Origin: Acidovorax facilis
Lineage (GTDB): Bacteria > Pseudomonadota > Gammaproteobacteria > Burkholderiales > Burkholderiaceae_C
Direction of reading: 5' to 3'
Assembly: GCF_023913775.1 (NCBI RefSeq)
Contig: NZ_JAMXAX010000030.1
Location: forward strand, 1 to 46,903
Length of the DNA: 46,903 nt
Made by a program: the position numbers and the translations under genes. The number at the start of each line of letters is the position of its first letter. Positions within the stretch are counted from its first letter, which is position 1. The notes beneath the pieces are model-generated. The model was not told the origin of the DNA and did not search any database. It saw only the letters and a program-made list of their open reading frames with translations. This document shows positions 32,244 to 40,163 of this stretch, piece by piece.

Positions 32244-33244
32244 GCAGCAGCACCGCCCCCCAAAACACGGCCGTTCCACCGCTGGCCTTCGAGCTGCCCG
32301 CGCCCGACATCACCGCCTGGCGCGTTGGCAACACCGGCACCGAAGGCGTCTGGCATTTCGACTCGGGCGAGCCCGGCCGCCACGTGATGGTCAGCGCGCT
32401 GCTGCATGGCAACGAGCTGTGCGGCGCCTGGGCCTTGAAGGGCCTGCTCGAAGCGGGCGTGCGGCCGCAGCAGGGCACGCTCACGCTGGCGTTCTGCAAC
32501 CTCGATGCGTTCGACCGGTTTGACGCGAGCAACCACGACGCCTCGCGCTTCACCGACGAAGACCTCAACCGCCAATGGCTGGACGAGCGCATCGACGCAG
32601 CCGATACCAAGGAGCGCCGCCGCGCCGCCGCGCTGCGCCCGTTTGTGGCGCAGGCGGACTGGCTGCTCGACATCCACTCGATGCACGAGCCCTCGGCCCC
32701 ACTGCTGCTCACCGGCATCCAGCCGCGCAACCTGGAACTGGCGCGCGCCATGCGCTCGCCCGAGCACATCGTGGTGGATGCGGGCCACAAGGACGGCGTG
32801 CGCATGCGCGACTACGGCCGGTTTGGCGCGCTGGAAGACGACCACGGCAACAGCACCCGTTCGCTGCTCATTGAATGTGGCTTCCATGGCGACCCGGCCA
32901 GCCGCGCCGTGGCACAGGACCAGTGTGTGCGCTTCATCGAACAGTCCGGCGCCCTGAGCGCCGACGCCCTGGCGCAGCAACTGCCCGGCTGGCGCCTGCC
33001 CGATGCGCCCCGCCAGTGGGCGCTGGAGGTGACCGGCCCCGTGGTGGCCACCAGCAGCGCCTTCCGCTTTGTGGCGCCCTACACGGGGCTGGAGCTGTTT
33101 GAAAAGGCTGGCACCGTGATCGGCGACAACGACGGTGTGCCGGTGACCACGCCGTATGACAACTGCGTGCTGGTGATGCCGTCGGTGCGCCAGGCGCGCG
33201 CGGGCGTGACGGTGGTGCGGTTCGCGCGGCGCAGGGCGCTGTAA
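32240..33244 (+). CDS. Succinylglutamate desuccinylase/aspartoacylase family hydrolase
   Basis: A 334-residue zinc-dependent amidohydrolase of the M14-like AstE/AspA group. Seen: the zinc motif HGNELCGAW (His and Glu ligands), DLNRQWLDERI corresponding to the substrate-binding DxNR motif, the third zinc ligand in LDIHSMHEPSAPLLL, and the catalytic Glu in LLIECGFHGD. A C-terminal beta domain from about 245 (WALEVTGPVVATSSAFRFVA) is typical. No signal peptide, so it acts in the cytoplasm. The family deacylates N-acyl amino acids or related amides. The gene overlaps the Bug receptor gene (ATGA). With the LysR regulator they form a likely uptake-and-hydrolysis unit. The exact substrate cannot be read from the sequence. 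Confidence 0.87.
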   Translation: MSSSTAPQNTAVPPLAFELPAPDITAWRVGNTGTEGVWHFDSGEPGRHVMVSALLHGNELCGAWALKGLLEAGVRPQQGTLTLAFCNLDAFDRFDASNHDASRFTDEDLNRQWLDERIDAADTKERRRAAALRPFVAQADWLLDIHSMHEPSAPLLLTGIQPRNLELARAMRSPEHIVVDAGHKDGVRMRDYGRFGALEDDHGNSTRSLLIECGFHGDPASRAVAQDQCVRFIEQSGALSADALAQQLPGWRLPDAPRQWALEVTGPVVATSSAFRFVAPYTGLELFEKAGTVIGDNDGVPVTTPYDNCVLVMPSVRQARAGVTVVRFARRRAL

Positions 33245-33320
33245 GCGCGCAGTAACAGCTCAGTAGCGGCGCAACAGGCGCACTGCAGAGGCGGTGGGTG
33301 GCAGGAGCCCCCGCCTCTTC

Positions 33321-33393
33321 CTATTCAAATACTATAAATTTAATAGCTGCTAGCGCTTATCCATCAAGCGCTAGATGTCATTTTTGCTTGTAT
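33321..33393 (+). repeat. Palindromic repeat copy R5, overlapping the 3' end of the EamA gene
   Basis: The best preserved left half: ATAAATTTAATAGCTGCTAG, then CGCTTATCCATCAAGCGCTA. The hairpin CTAGCGCTT/AAGCGCTAG is perfect at 9 bp. The right flank ATGTCATTTTTGCTTG reads into the EamA gene on the minus strand. It provides its stop codon (TGA at 33364-33366) and the last ten or so codons. Confidence 0.75.
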
Positions 33394-34338
33394 TTTTGGC
33401 CCCAGCACCACACAGGCCAGAGCTGCCACCACCAGCACAATCCCCGCCCACTGCCAGGGCGCCACGCCCTCGTCCAGCAGCAGCCAGCCTGCGGTGAGCC
33501 CCACCACCGGCACCGCCAGGCTGAAGGGGGCCACGCGGTTGGCAGGGTAGCGCTGCAGCAGGTTGGTCCACAGCGCATAGCCAACAATGGTGGCCGCCCA
33601 GCCCAGGTAGGCCACAGCCGCCCACGACAGCAAGGGCACGTCCGCCAGCGTTTGCCACTGCAGCCAGCGTGCGGCGTCAGGGTCGAACACGGCAGACAGC
33701 GCCACAAAAGGCAGCACCGGCACCAGGCTGCTCCAGATCACAAACGCCAGCGGGTCAAACCCCGGGCTTTGCTGCTGCGCCAGGCGCGCCACGATGTTGG
33801 ACGAGGCCCACATGGCAGCGCCGCACAGCGTCAGCAGCAAGCCGGCCAGCGTGGTGGCCGCCGCTACACCCACGCCAGAGCCTGGGCCCACGTAGTTCAT
33901 CGCAAAACACACCAGCCCCAGCGCGGCCAGCACCATGCCCCACCGCAAGGGCAACCCCGGCCGCTCGCGCAGCAGTGCAAAGCCGAACAGCGCGGTGAAG
34001 AACACCTGCGTCTGCAGCAGCACACTGGCCAGCCCGGCCGTCATGCCCACCTTGAGCCCTACAAACAGAAAACCGAACTGCCCCACGCCCTGGAACAGCC
34101 CGAACAACAGCACCCAGCGCCAGTGCATGCGCGGCGGGCGCACCAGCAGCACCAGCGGCAAGGCGGCACACAGGTAGCGCGCGGCGCCCAGCTGGAAGGG
34201 GCTGAAGCTGCGCAGCCCCCATTTCATCGCAACGAAGTTGACGCCCCACAGAACCACCACCACCAGGGCGGCCAGCAGGTCGCGCGCACGCAGCGGGCCA
34301 CCTACCGGGCCTAGCGGGCCGGATACAGGCGCCGTCAC
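33364..34338 (-). CDS. EamA (DMT) family transporter
   Basis: A 324-residue inner-membrane protein with ten predicted helices in two EamA repeats. LLAALVVVVLWGVNFVAMKW is the hallmark first helix. The second repeat begins near LAGLLLTLCGAAMWASSNIV, and the last helices include RVAPFSLAVPVVGLTAGWLL followed by LDEGV. I choose the GTG start that overlaps the stop of the thioesterase gene (GTGA), because the frame upstream only shadows that gene. The family exports amino acids or metabolites (for example YdcZ/RhtA-like proteins). The substrate is unknown. The final residues KIQAKMTSSA are encoded inside the palindromic repeat R5, so the native C-terminus was probably replaced. Confidence 0.9.
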   Translation of the reverse strand: MTAPVSGPLGPVGGPLRARDLLAALVVVVLWGVNFVAMKWGLRSFSPFQLGAARYLCAALPLVLLVRPPRMHWRWVLLFGLFQGVGQFGFLFVGLKVGMTAGLASVLLQTQVFFTALFGFALLRERPGLPLRWGMVLAALGLVCFAMNYVGPGSGVGVAAATTLAGLLLTLCGAAMWASSNIVARLAQQQSPGFDPLAFVIWSSLVPVLPFVALSAVFDPDAARWLQWQTLADVPLLSWAAVAYLGWAATIVGYALWTNLLQRYPANRVAPFSLAVPVVGLTAGWLLLDEGVAPWQWAGIVLVVAALACVVLGPKIQAKMTSSA

Positions 34339-34775
34339 TGCGCAGCCCGCGCAGCGTCGATGTGCGCCTTCACCCGCTGGGCCAGGGCCATGTCGCCGGG
34401 GGTTTCCGGGCTCCATTTGTCGATGGCACGGGGCTGCTCGTCGGCATCCACGGCGGTGTAGACCGCCACACAGTGCAGCACCTCTTGCAGCGGCTCGCCA
34501 TGGATGCCACCGCTGCGCACCTCCACGGCCAGGTGCATGGCGGTGTCGGTGGTGGACGCCAGGCGCGCATGCACCTCCACCAGATCCCCCGGGCGAATGG
34601 GGTGCACAAAATGCGCGCCGCCCACAAACTCGGTGATGCACGGCCCCTTGGCCCAGGCGCTGGCGCAGGCAAAGCCGGCCTCGTCCACCCAGCGCAGCAC
34701 CGTGCCACCGGGCACACGGCCTGCCTGGGGCAGGGTGCTTTGAGACGCCAGGAAACGCAGGGTGATCGATTGCAT
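34335..34775 (-). CDS. Acyl-CoA thioesterase, YciA-like hotdog family
   Basis: A 146-residue cytoplasmic single-hotdog thioesterase. The pattern TLPQAGRVPGGTVLRWVDEA then FACASAWAKGPCITEFVGGA matches the YciA/BFIT-type core, where the Asp in the GG..L.W.D.A segment is catalytic. HFVHPIRPGDLVEVHARLAS and HCVAVYTAVDADEQPR continue the family fold. In bacterial YciA the tail region contacts CoA. Here the protein ends in KAHIDAARAAQ. It probably hydrolyses acyl-CoAs of broad chain length. Its stop overlaps the start of the EamA transporter gene, so the two are co-translated. The upstream region towards the chemoreceptor gene is shared and divergent. Confidence 0.9.
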   Translation of the reverse strand: MQSITLRFLASQSTLPQAGRVPGGTVLRWVDEAGFACASAWAKGPCITEFVGGAHFVHPIRPGDLVEVHARLASTTDTAMHLAVEVRSGGIHGEPLQEVLHCVAVYTAVDADEQPRAIDKWSPETPGDMALAQRVKAHIDAARAAQ

Positions 34776-34880
34776 GCCAGGTGCTCCAAGGGGCGGGTGT
34801 TGGGGCCATTATTCTCCAGCGCGCCCTCTGCCGCCGCCCCGCCTCCATGCTTCCAAAGACGCCCCGCAGGTCGGCGAAAA

Positions 34881-34922
34881 TTGACCTGAGTCAAAACCCT
34901 ACTCAAAACAGCCCCCTACATT
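34881..34922 (+). promoter_or_regulatory. FNR/CRP-type class II promoter candidate for the chemoreceptor gene
   Basis: TTGACCTGAGTCAA (34881-34894) fits the FNR-family half-site pattern TTGA-N6-TCAA. TACATT at 34917-34922 is a fair -10 box. If transcription starts 7 bases after it (34929), the dyad centre (34887.5) lies at exactly -41.5, the standard position for class II activation by FNR-type regulators. A -35 box is not required at such promoters. The chemoreceptor start is about 106 bases downstream. Confidence 0.5.
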
Positions 34923-35034
34923 GCGTTACATCCCGCGCGGCCTGATGGAGGGCCGCATCCCAGTCGGCGGGTGCCGACACCCCGCCCCCTGAGGTCTACC
35001 CTTTTGCGCACACACCCACCGTGCGCCTACTGCC

Positions 35035-37017
35035 ATGTCCCTTCTTCACCGCTTGAACCTGCTCGAAAAATTCCTCATCCTGGGAACCCTCGGGCTCATG
35101 ATGAGTGCGCTGCCCACCTACCTGACGGTGCGCGATGCGCTGCACGCCATTGGCCATGCGCGCCACGAGGCGCAGGGCATGGTCCCTGCGCAGGCACTCA
35201 CCCGCCTCGTGCAGCAGATGCAGGTGCACCGGGGCCTGTCGGTGGGCATGCTGGGCGGCGACGAAACCCTGGCAGCACGCCGCCCCGCTGCGCGCGATGC
35301 CGTCAACGCGGCGCTGGACGATGCCACCACCCGCTTTGCGGCCGCCAAGGTGCCCGCCACCCAGATGGCCGCCTGGACCCAGGCACAGCAGACCTGGCGC
35401 ACGCTGGAGCAGGCCGTGGCCGCACGCAGCATCGAGCAGGCCCAGAGCACGGCGCAGCACACGCAGCTCATCGCGTCGCTGCTGCAGCTCAACGAATCCT
35501 TGCTGCATGCCTATGGCCTGCAGATCGACCCCGACGCCGACACGCACGCACTGATCCAGGCCTCGCTGGTGCAGGCGCCCATGCTGGGCGAAAAGCTGGG
35601 CATGCTGCGCGCGCAAGGCGCCAGCGCCCTGGGCAAACGCGAGCTGACGCCCCAGGGCAAGGGCCAGTTGCTGGTGCTGCAGCAGCGTGTGGCCGAGCTG
35701 CAGGCCGACACCTTCCGGGGACTGGACCGCGCCCTGCAAGGCAATCCCGATCTCCAACGCGCCCTGGGCAGCAGCGCGCAGGCCGTGCAGGGCCAGATCC
35801 AGCAATCGCTGCAGATGGCCGAGCGCGATGTGATCAACGCCAGCGAACTCCAGCTGCCCTCCAAGGACTATTTCGACGCCTTCACCCGCACCATCGAAGC
35901 GCTGAACGCGCTCAACAACCTGTCCATGGCCAGCCTGGACCAGGCGCTGCAGGCCCGGGTGTCCAACCTGCAGCGGGGGCTGCTGTGGGTGGCTCTGGCG
36001 CTGGTCGTCACGCTCTCGGCCACCAGCGGCATGGCGCTGGTGTTTGTGCGCTCGATGACGGTGCCGCTGTCGCAGGCCGTGGCGCTGTCACGCGCCGTGG
36101 CGCAGGGTGACCTGAGCGGCGCCCCGCTGGCCCACGGCACCAACGAAGTCGGCCAGCTGCTGCAAGCGCTGCAGCAGATGCGCAGCCAGCTCACGCAGGT
36201 GGTCCGCCAGGTGCGCAACGGTTCTGAAAACGTGGCCACGGCCAGCGTGCAGATTGCCCAGGGCAATACCGACCTCTCGGCCCGCACCGAAAGCCAGGCC
36301 AGTGCGCTCGAAGAAACCGCCGCCTCGATGGAGCAGCTCAACGCCACCGTGCGCCAGAACGCCGACAGCGCCCAGCAGGCCAGCCAACTGGCCGCGAGCG
36401 CGAGCACCGTGGCCACCCAGGGCGGCGAGGTCGTGGCCCAGGTGGTCAACACCATGCAGGGCATCAACGCCGCGTCGCAGAAGATCTCGGACATCATCGG
36501 CGTGATCGATTCCATCGCCTTCCAGACCAACATCCTCGCGCTCAACGCGGCCGTGGAAGCCGCCCGCGCGGGCGAGCAGGGCCGGGGCTTTGCGGTGGTG
36601 GCCAGCGAAGTGCGCAGCCTGGCCGGACGCAGTGCCGAGGCCGCGCGCGAGATCAAGGCCCTCATCAGCGCCAGCGTGGAGCGCGTGGAGCAAGGTACGG
36701 CCCTGGTGGACCGGGCGGGCAGCACCATGACCGAGGTGGTGGCGTCCATCCGCCGCGTGACCGACATCGTGGGCGAGATCAGCGCGGCCAGCCACGAACA
36801 ATCGCTGGGCGTGGCCCAGGTGGGCGAGGCCGTGACGCAGATGGACCAGGTCACGCAGCAAAACGCCGCCCTGGTCGAGGAAATGGCCGCCGCCGCCAGC
36901 AGCCTGCAGAACCAGGCCGAAGACCTGGTGCATGTGGTGTCGGTGTTCCGTCTGGGGGACGAAGGCCAGGGCCAGCACAGGGCACCACGTCCCACAAATT
37001 CGCTACGAATTCAATAG
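35035..37017 (+). CDS. Methyl-accepting chemotaxis protein with NIT-like sensor domain
   Basis: A 660-residue chemoreceptor. Helix 1 lies at about 11-31. The periplasmic domain spans about 32-315, and its [20 protein letters not shown] stretch followed by [20 protein letters not shown] matches the NIT (nitrate/nitrite-sensing) pattern. Helix 2 is at about 318-340, then HAMP ([20 protein letters not shown]), then the long coiled-coil signalling domain. The tip [20 protein letters not shown] and [20 protein letters not shown] are the core MCP signature that binds CheA/CheW. No CheR-tethering pentapeptide is present. The last residues TNSLRIQ and the stop codon come from repeat R6, so the original tail may be lost. 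An FNR-type site upstream fits a nitrate or anoxia link. Ligand and regulation are inferred. Confidence 0.92.
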   Translation: MSLLHRLNLLEKFLILGTLGLMMSALPTYLTVRDALHAIGHARHEAQGMVPAQALTRLVQQMQVHRGLSVGMLGGDETLAARRPAARDAVNAALDDATTRFAAAKVPATQMAAWTQAQQTWRTLEQAVAARSIEQAQSTAQHTQLIASLLQLNESLLHAYGLQIDPDADTHALIQASLVQAPMLGEKLGMLRAQGASALGKRELTPQGKGQLLVLQQRVAELQADTFRGLDRALQGNPDLQRALGSSAQAVQGQIQQSLQMAERDVINASELQLPSKDYFDAFTRTIEALNALNNLSMASLDQALQARVSNLQRGLLWVALALVVTLSATSGMALVFVRSMTVPLSQAVALSRAVAQGDLSGAPLAHGTNEVGQLLQALQQMRSQLTQVVRQVRNGSENVATASVQIAQGNTDLSARTESQASALEETAASMEQLNATVRQNADSAQQASQLAASASTVATQGGEVVAQVVNTMQGINAASQKISDIIGVIDSIAFQTNILALNAAVEAARAGEQGRGFAVVASEVRSLAGRSAEAAREIKALISASVERVEQGTALVDRAGSTMTEVVASIRRVTDIVGEISAASHEQSLGVAQVGEAVTQMDQVTQQNAALVEEMAAAASSLQNQAEDLVHVVSVFRLGDEGQGQHRAPRPTNSLRIQ

Positions 37018-37066
37018 CTATTGGCGCTTACCCATAAAGCGCTAGCGGCCATTTTTATTCAAATTC
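36996..37066 (+). repeat. Palindromic repeat copy R6, overlapping the 3' end of the chemoreceptor gene
   Basis: CAAATTCGCTACGAATTCAA, TAGCTATTGGCGCTTACCCA, then TAAAGCGCTAGCGGCCATTT and TTATTCAAAT. It is nearly the same in layout as the copy at 41148. The TAG at 37015-37017 inside it ends the chemoreceptor frame. Confidence 0.75.
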
Positions 37067-37146
37067 TGCGCCCCCGTGGCTCCGCGGCGCTGCGCGGAGC
37101 GGCGGATGGACCGGGCAGCCCGATCGTGCCTCCGTTGCGCATCCGT

Positions 37147-38526
37147 TCACGCCGTCGCAGGCTCACCACCCGGCCCCGCCAGCGGCAGCACCAGCCGCGC
37201 ACGCAGTCCCTGGCCGGGGGCGCTGTGCAACTCCAGCGCACCCCCCTGGGCGCGCGCCACGCGCTCGGCAATCGCCAGCCCGAGCCCGGCCCCCGGTGCG
37301 CCCGCACGCGCCGTGCCGCCGCCACGTGCAAAAGGCTGGCGCATGCGGTCGATCTCTTCAGCGGTGATGCCGGGGCCCTGGTCCTGCACCTCCAGCCATA
37401 CCTGGGTGGCGTCTGCCCCTGTGCGCAACACCACCGGCGGCGCACCGTGGCGCCAGGCGTTTTCCACCAGGTTGTCCAGCGCGCGGCGCAGGGCCTGGGG
37501 GCGCACGGGCACGTGGGGCAGGGCCCCCAGTTCCAGCACCAGCGCGCGGCCATGGTCGGCCTGCGCCTCGGCCACGGCCTGGGCCAGGTCGTTGAGCGAT
37601 GCGGTGGTGGGCGCCTCGGCATCACCGCTGCGTGCGAACTGAAGGAATTGGCCCACGATGCCATCCATCTCGTCGATGCTGCGCGCCATGCTGGCCGCCA
37701 GCGGCGCATCGACCTGCGGACCCGCAATCTCCACCCCCAGGCGCAGCTTGGTCAGCGGCGTGCGCAGGTCGTGCGACACACCGGCCAGCATCAGGGCGCG
37801 CTCGTGGTCGGCGGTGGCCAGGCTCTGTGCCATCTGGTTGAAGCTGCGCGCCACGGTGGCGATTTCTTCGGGCCCATCATCCGGCAGGGTTGCGGGCGAC
37901 TGGCCTTGCGCCAGTTGCTGTGCCGCGCCCACCACCTGCACCAGCGGGCGGTTGATGTGGCGCTGCAGCCACCACGCGCCCAGCAGCGCCAGCAGCATGC
38001 TGGCCAGCGTGGCGGCCAGCCAGGCGCCGGTGAACTCACGGCTGGGGAACACGCTGGGCAGGTTGAGCCAGTAGTCAGTGCCCTCGTGCACCATGCGCAA
38101 GGCCAGCACCCCGGTGCTGTCGCGGCGCCACACAGGTTGCGGGGGTTGTGTTTCAGCATCGCCCGCCCCCAGGCGGCGCGACACCGCCTGCACAAACTGC
38201 CGCTCCAAGGGCGACAGCAGACCGCGCCGCGCTGCGCTTTCTGGCAGAGCGGGCGGTGTGGCCTGCGCGGCCTGCCGGTTGAACGCCTCCACAAACGCCA
38301 CGCGCTGCGCCGGGGGCAGCGCCTGCAGCCCGGCCCGCAGCGCAGTCACGTTGCGCGCCACGCCATCGGCCACCTGCGCCACGCGGGGCTTGAAGATCAT
38401 CTGCCGCACCAGCACCGCCGCCACCAGCTGCCCCAGCACGATGAGCACGGCCATCAGCAGCAGGTTGCGCCCCAGCAGGCTGCGCGGCCAGAGCCCCCAG
38501 CGGCGGCTGGTTGCGAAGGCCATCAT
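37147..38526 (-). CDS. Sensor histidine kinase (EnvZ-like)
   Basis: A 459-residue inner-membrane kinase, partner of the response regulator directly upstream. The start is the ATG overlapping the regulator stop (ATGA). A next-door second Met is equivalent. Helix 1 is at about 21-42, a periplasmic domain of some 120 residues follows, then helix 2 at about 167-187 and HAMP (RHINRPLVQVVGAAQQLAQG). The phospho-acceptor His252 is in LAGVSHDLRTPLTKLRLGVE. The ATP-binding domain has the N box DNLVENAWRHG near 351, G1 DQGPGI near 382 and G2 GAGLGLAI near 412. Domain order and the SHDLRTPLTKLRL motif resemble EnvZ/RisS. The signal is unknown. Confidence 0.93.
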   Translation of the reverse strand: MMAFATSRRWGLWPRSLLGRNLLLMAVLIVLGQLVAAVLVRQMIFKPRVAQVADGVARNVTALRAGLQALPPAQRVAFVEAFNRQAAQATPPALPESAARRGLLSPLERQFVQAVSRRLGAGDAETQPPQPVWRRDSTGVLALRMVHEGTDYWLNLPSVFPSREFTGAWLAATLASMLLALLGAWWLQRHINRPLVQVVGAAQQLAQGQSPATLPDDGPEEIATVARSFNQMAQSLATADHERALMLAGVSHDLRTPLTKLRLGVEIAGPQVDAPLAASMARSIDEMDGIVGQFLQFARSGDAEAPTTASLNDLAQAVAEAQADHGRALVLELGALPHVPVRPQALRRALDNLVENAWRHGAPPVVLRTGADATQVWLEVQDQGPGITAEEIDRMRQPFARGGGTARAGAPGAGLGLAIAERVARAQGGALELHSAPGQGLRARLVLPLAGPGGEPATA

Positions 38527-39287
38527 GGCTGGCGCCCCCCGCCCGGCGCAGTGCCATCGGGCACGAACACATAGCCCACGCCCCACACGGTGCGGATGTG
38601 GCGCGGCTGGGCCGGGTCGGCCTCAATGAGCTTGCGCAGGCGCATCACCTGCACGTCGATGCTGCGGTCGGTGGCGGTGTGGTCGGGCCCATAGGCCAGC
38701 GCGATAAGCCGGTCGCGTCCGAGCGGTCGGTGTGGCTGCCGGGCCAGCGCCTGCAGCAGCGCGAATTCGCCGGTGGTCAGGGGCACGTCCTGCGCACCGT
38801 GGCCGTCGTTCCCGTCGTTGCGCTCCAGCCGGCGCTCATCCAGCCACAGCGTGAAGGCGCCAAACACAATGCGCCCACCCGCCTGGCGCGGCCCGGTGTG
38901 GGCGCCCAGCACACGCTGGCGCCGCACCATGGCCTGGATGCGGGCCAGCAGCTCGCGCGGGTTGAAGGGCTTGGGCAGGTAGTCGTCGGCGCCCATCTCC
39001 AGGCCCACGATGCGGTCCACCGGGTCGCCGCGTGCGGTGAGCATCAGGATGGGAATGGTCTCGCCCTGCGCACGCAGGCGGCGGCAGATGGCCAGGCCGT
39101 CCTCGCCCGGCATCATCACGTCGAGCACCAGCACATCAAAGCGCTCGCGCTGTAGCAGCACATCCAGCGGGCCCGCGCCATCGACCGTGCGCACGGTATA
39201 GCCCTGGTCGCTGAGGTAGCGCTGCAGCAGGGCACGCAGGTCGGGCTCGTCATCGGCGACCAGGATTTTGGCCAGGGGGTCGGTCAT
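38523..39287 (-). CDS. OmpR family response regulator
   Basis: A 254-residue regulator. The start is the ATG giving MTDPLAKILVADDEPDLRAL. The frame extends 14 codons further without support. The receiver domain has the acidic pair Asp12/Asp13, the phospho-acceptor Asp56 (VLVLDVMMPGEDG), Thr84 and Lys106 (YLPKPFNPRELLARI). The C-terminal winged helix (VPLTTGEFALLQALARQPHR, with DRSIDVQVMRLRKLIE and IRTVWGVGYVF) is the OmpR/PhoB type. It is co-transcribed with the kinase. A four-half-site inverted repeat lies 89-134 bases upstream of its start, midway to the divergent secreted-protein gene, and may be its own operator. Confidence 0.94.
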   Translation of the reverse strand: MTDPLAKILVADDEPDLRALLQRYLSDQGYTVRTVDGAGPLDVLLQRERFDVLVLDVMMPGEDGLAICRRLRAQGETIPILMLTARGDPVDRIVGLEMGADDYLPKPFNPRELLARIQAMVRRQRVLGAHTGPRQAGGRIVFGAFTLWLDERRLERNDGNDGHGAQDVPLTTGEFALLQALARQPHRPLGRDRLIALAYGPDHTATDRSIDVQVMRLRKLIEADPAQPRHIRTVWGVGYVFVPDGTAPGGGRQP

Positions 39288-39375
39288 GGGCAGGGAGCAA
39301 CGTGGCAAGTGAAGGCGGCGTGGTGGCAATGGTAGGCGCTACTTGGACGGTACGGCGGGCCATGCACCCCCAGCC

Positions 39376-39421
39376 ATGACAAGGCATGACGGAGCCGCGG
39401 TCGTTTGTCATGGTTTGTCAT
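39376..39421. promoter_or_regulatory. Four-half-site symmetrical operator candidate
   Basis: Left arm ATGACAAGGCATGAC (39376-39390), right arm GTCATGGTTTGTCAT (39407-39421), which reads ATGACAAACCATGAC on the other strand: 13 of 15 positions identical. Each arm holds two ATGAC half-sites exactly 10 bp apart, the phasing typical of OmpR-type dimers. It is centred 111 bases from the response regulator start and 116 from the secreted-protein start. Confidence 0.6.
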
Positions 39422-39514
39422 ACATCGGCGGATTACTGCCATCAATGGCTCACACCCGGGACCCACAGTACGGCCATGCCAAACCCCAAGGCAAACCCCA
39501 AGGAGTCGACCACC

Positions 39515-40111
39515 ATGCCTTTGCTGCCCCACCCCGCTGACAACGACCTGCTGCACCGCCCCGCGCTGGCAGCGGGTGTGCTTGTGCTACCCGCCCTCGC
39601 CACCCTGGGGCTGAGCGCCGTGCTGGCGCTGGCCGCCCCCACCGAAGCGCAGGCCCGCACCCGCCGGAGCGTGGAACACAACGCCGATGGCAGTACCACC
39701 GCCCACACCGGCGTGGCGCGCAGCGGCCCGAACGGCGCGATGCTGCGCGGCCGCACCGCCACCACCGATGGGCAGGGCAATGGCAGCGTGACCCGCCGCG
39801 GCGCCACCGTGGGCGCGCAGGGCGGGGTAGCCGCACGCCAGGGCAGCACCACCCGCAGTGTTGACGGCAGCGCCAGCCACAGCGGCACGGTGTCCGCCCA
39901 GAATGCCCAGGGCAGCCTGCACAGCAGCGGCGGGGCAAGCCGCAATGCCGACGGCAGCGTGGAGCAGGCCCGCAGCACCACCGCCACCAGTGCGGCCACC
40001 GGCAACAGCGTGCAGACGCAGAGCAGCTACAGCAAGGACAGCGGCTTGAGCCGCAGTGCCACCTGCTATGACGCGAGCGGCACGGCCATGGCTTGTCCGA
40101 CGCGGCCTTAA
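39515..40111 (+). CDS. Secreted Gly/Ser/Thr-rich repeat protein
   Basis: I do not recognise a family for this 198-residue protein. AAGGAG lies 10 bases before the chosen ATG (MPLLPHPADNDLLHRPALAA). The hydrophobic segment GVLVLPALATLGLSAVLALA with cleavage near TEAQA indicates export. The mature part is very polar and made of loose repeats around DGS or DGQ-N-GS turns (HNADGSTTAHTGVARSGPNG, TTDGQGNGSVTRRGATVGAQ, RSVDGSASHSGTVSAQNAQG, NADGSVEQARSTT), about 20-25 residues apart, which suggests a repetitive beta structure. A lone pair of Cys (SATCYDASGTAMACP) closes the C-terminus and could form a disulfide. It is divergent from the two-component system and 52 bases before a secreted esterase, and may be controlled by the operator upstream. 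Confidence 0.75.
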   Translation: MPLLPHPADNDLLHRPALAAGVLVLPALATLGLSAVLALAAPTEAQARTRRSVEHNADGSTTAHTGVARSGPNGAMLRGRTATTDGQGNGSVTRRGATVGAQGGVAARQGSTTRSVDGSASHSGTVSAQNAQGSLHSSGGASRNADGSVEQARSTTATSAATGNSVQTQSSYSKDSGLSRSATCYDASGTAMACPTRP

Positions 40112-40163
40112 CACCGTCTGGACCCAGCCATCGATTGCCCCCTCTGACCTCAGGAGCCTTGCC

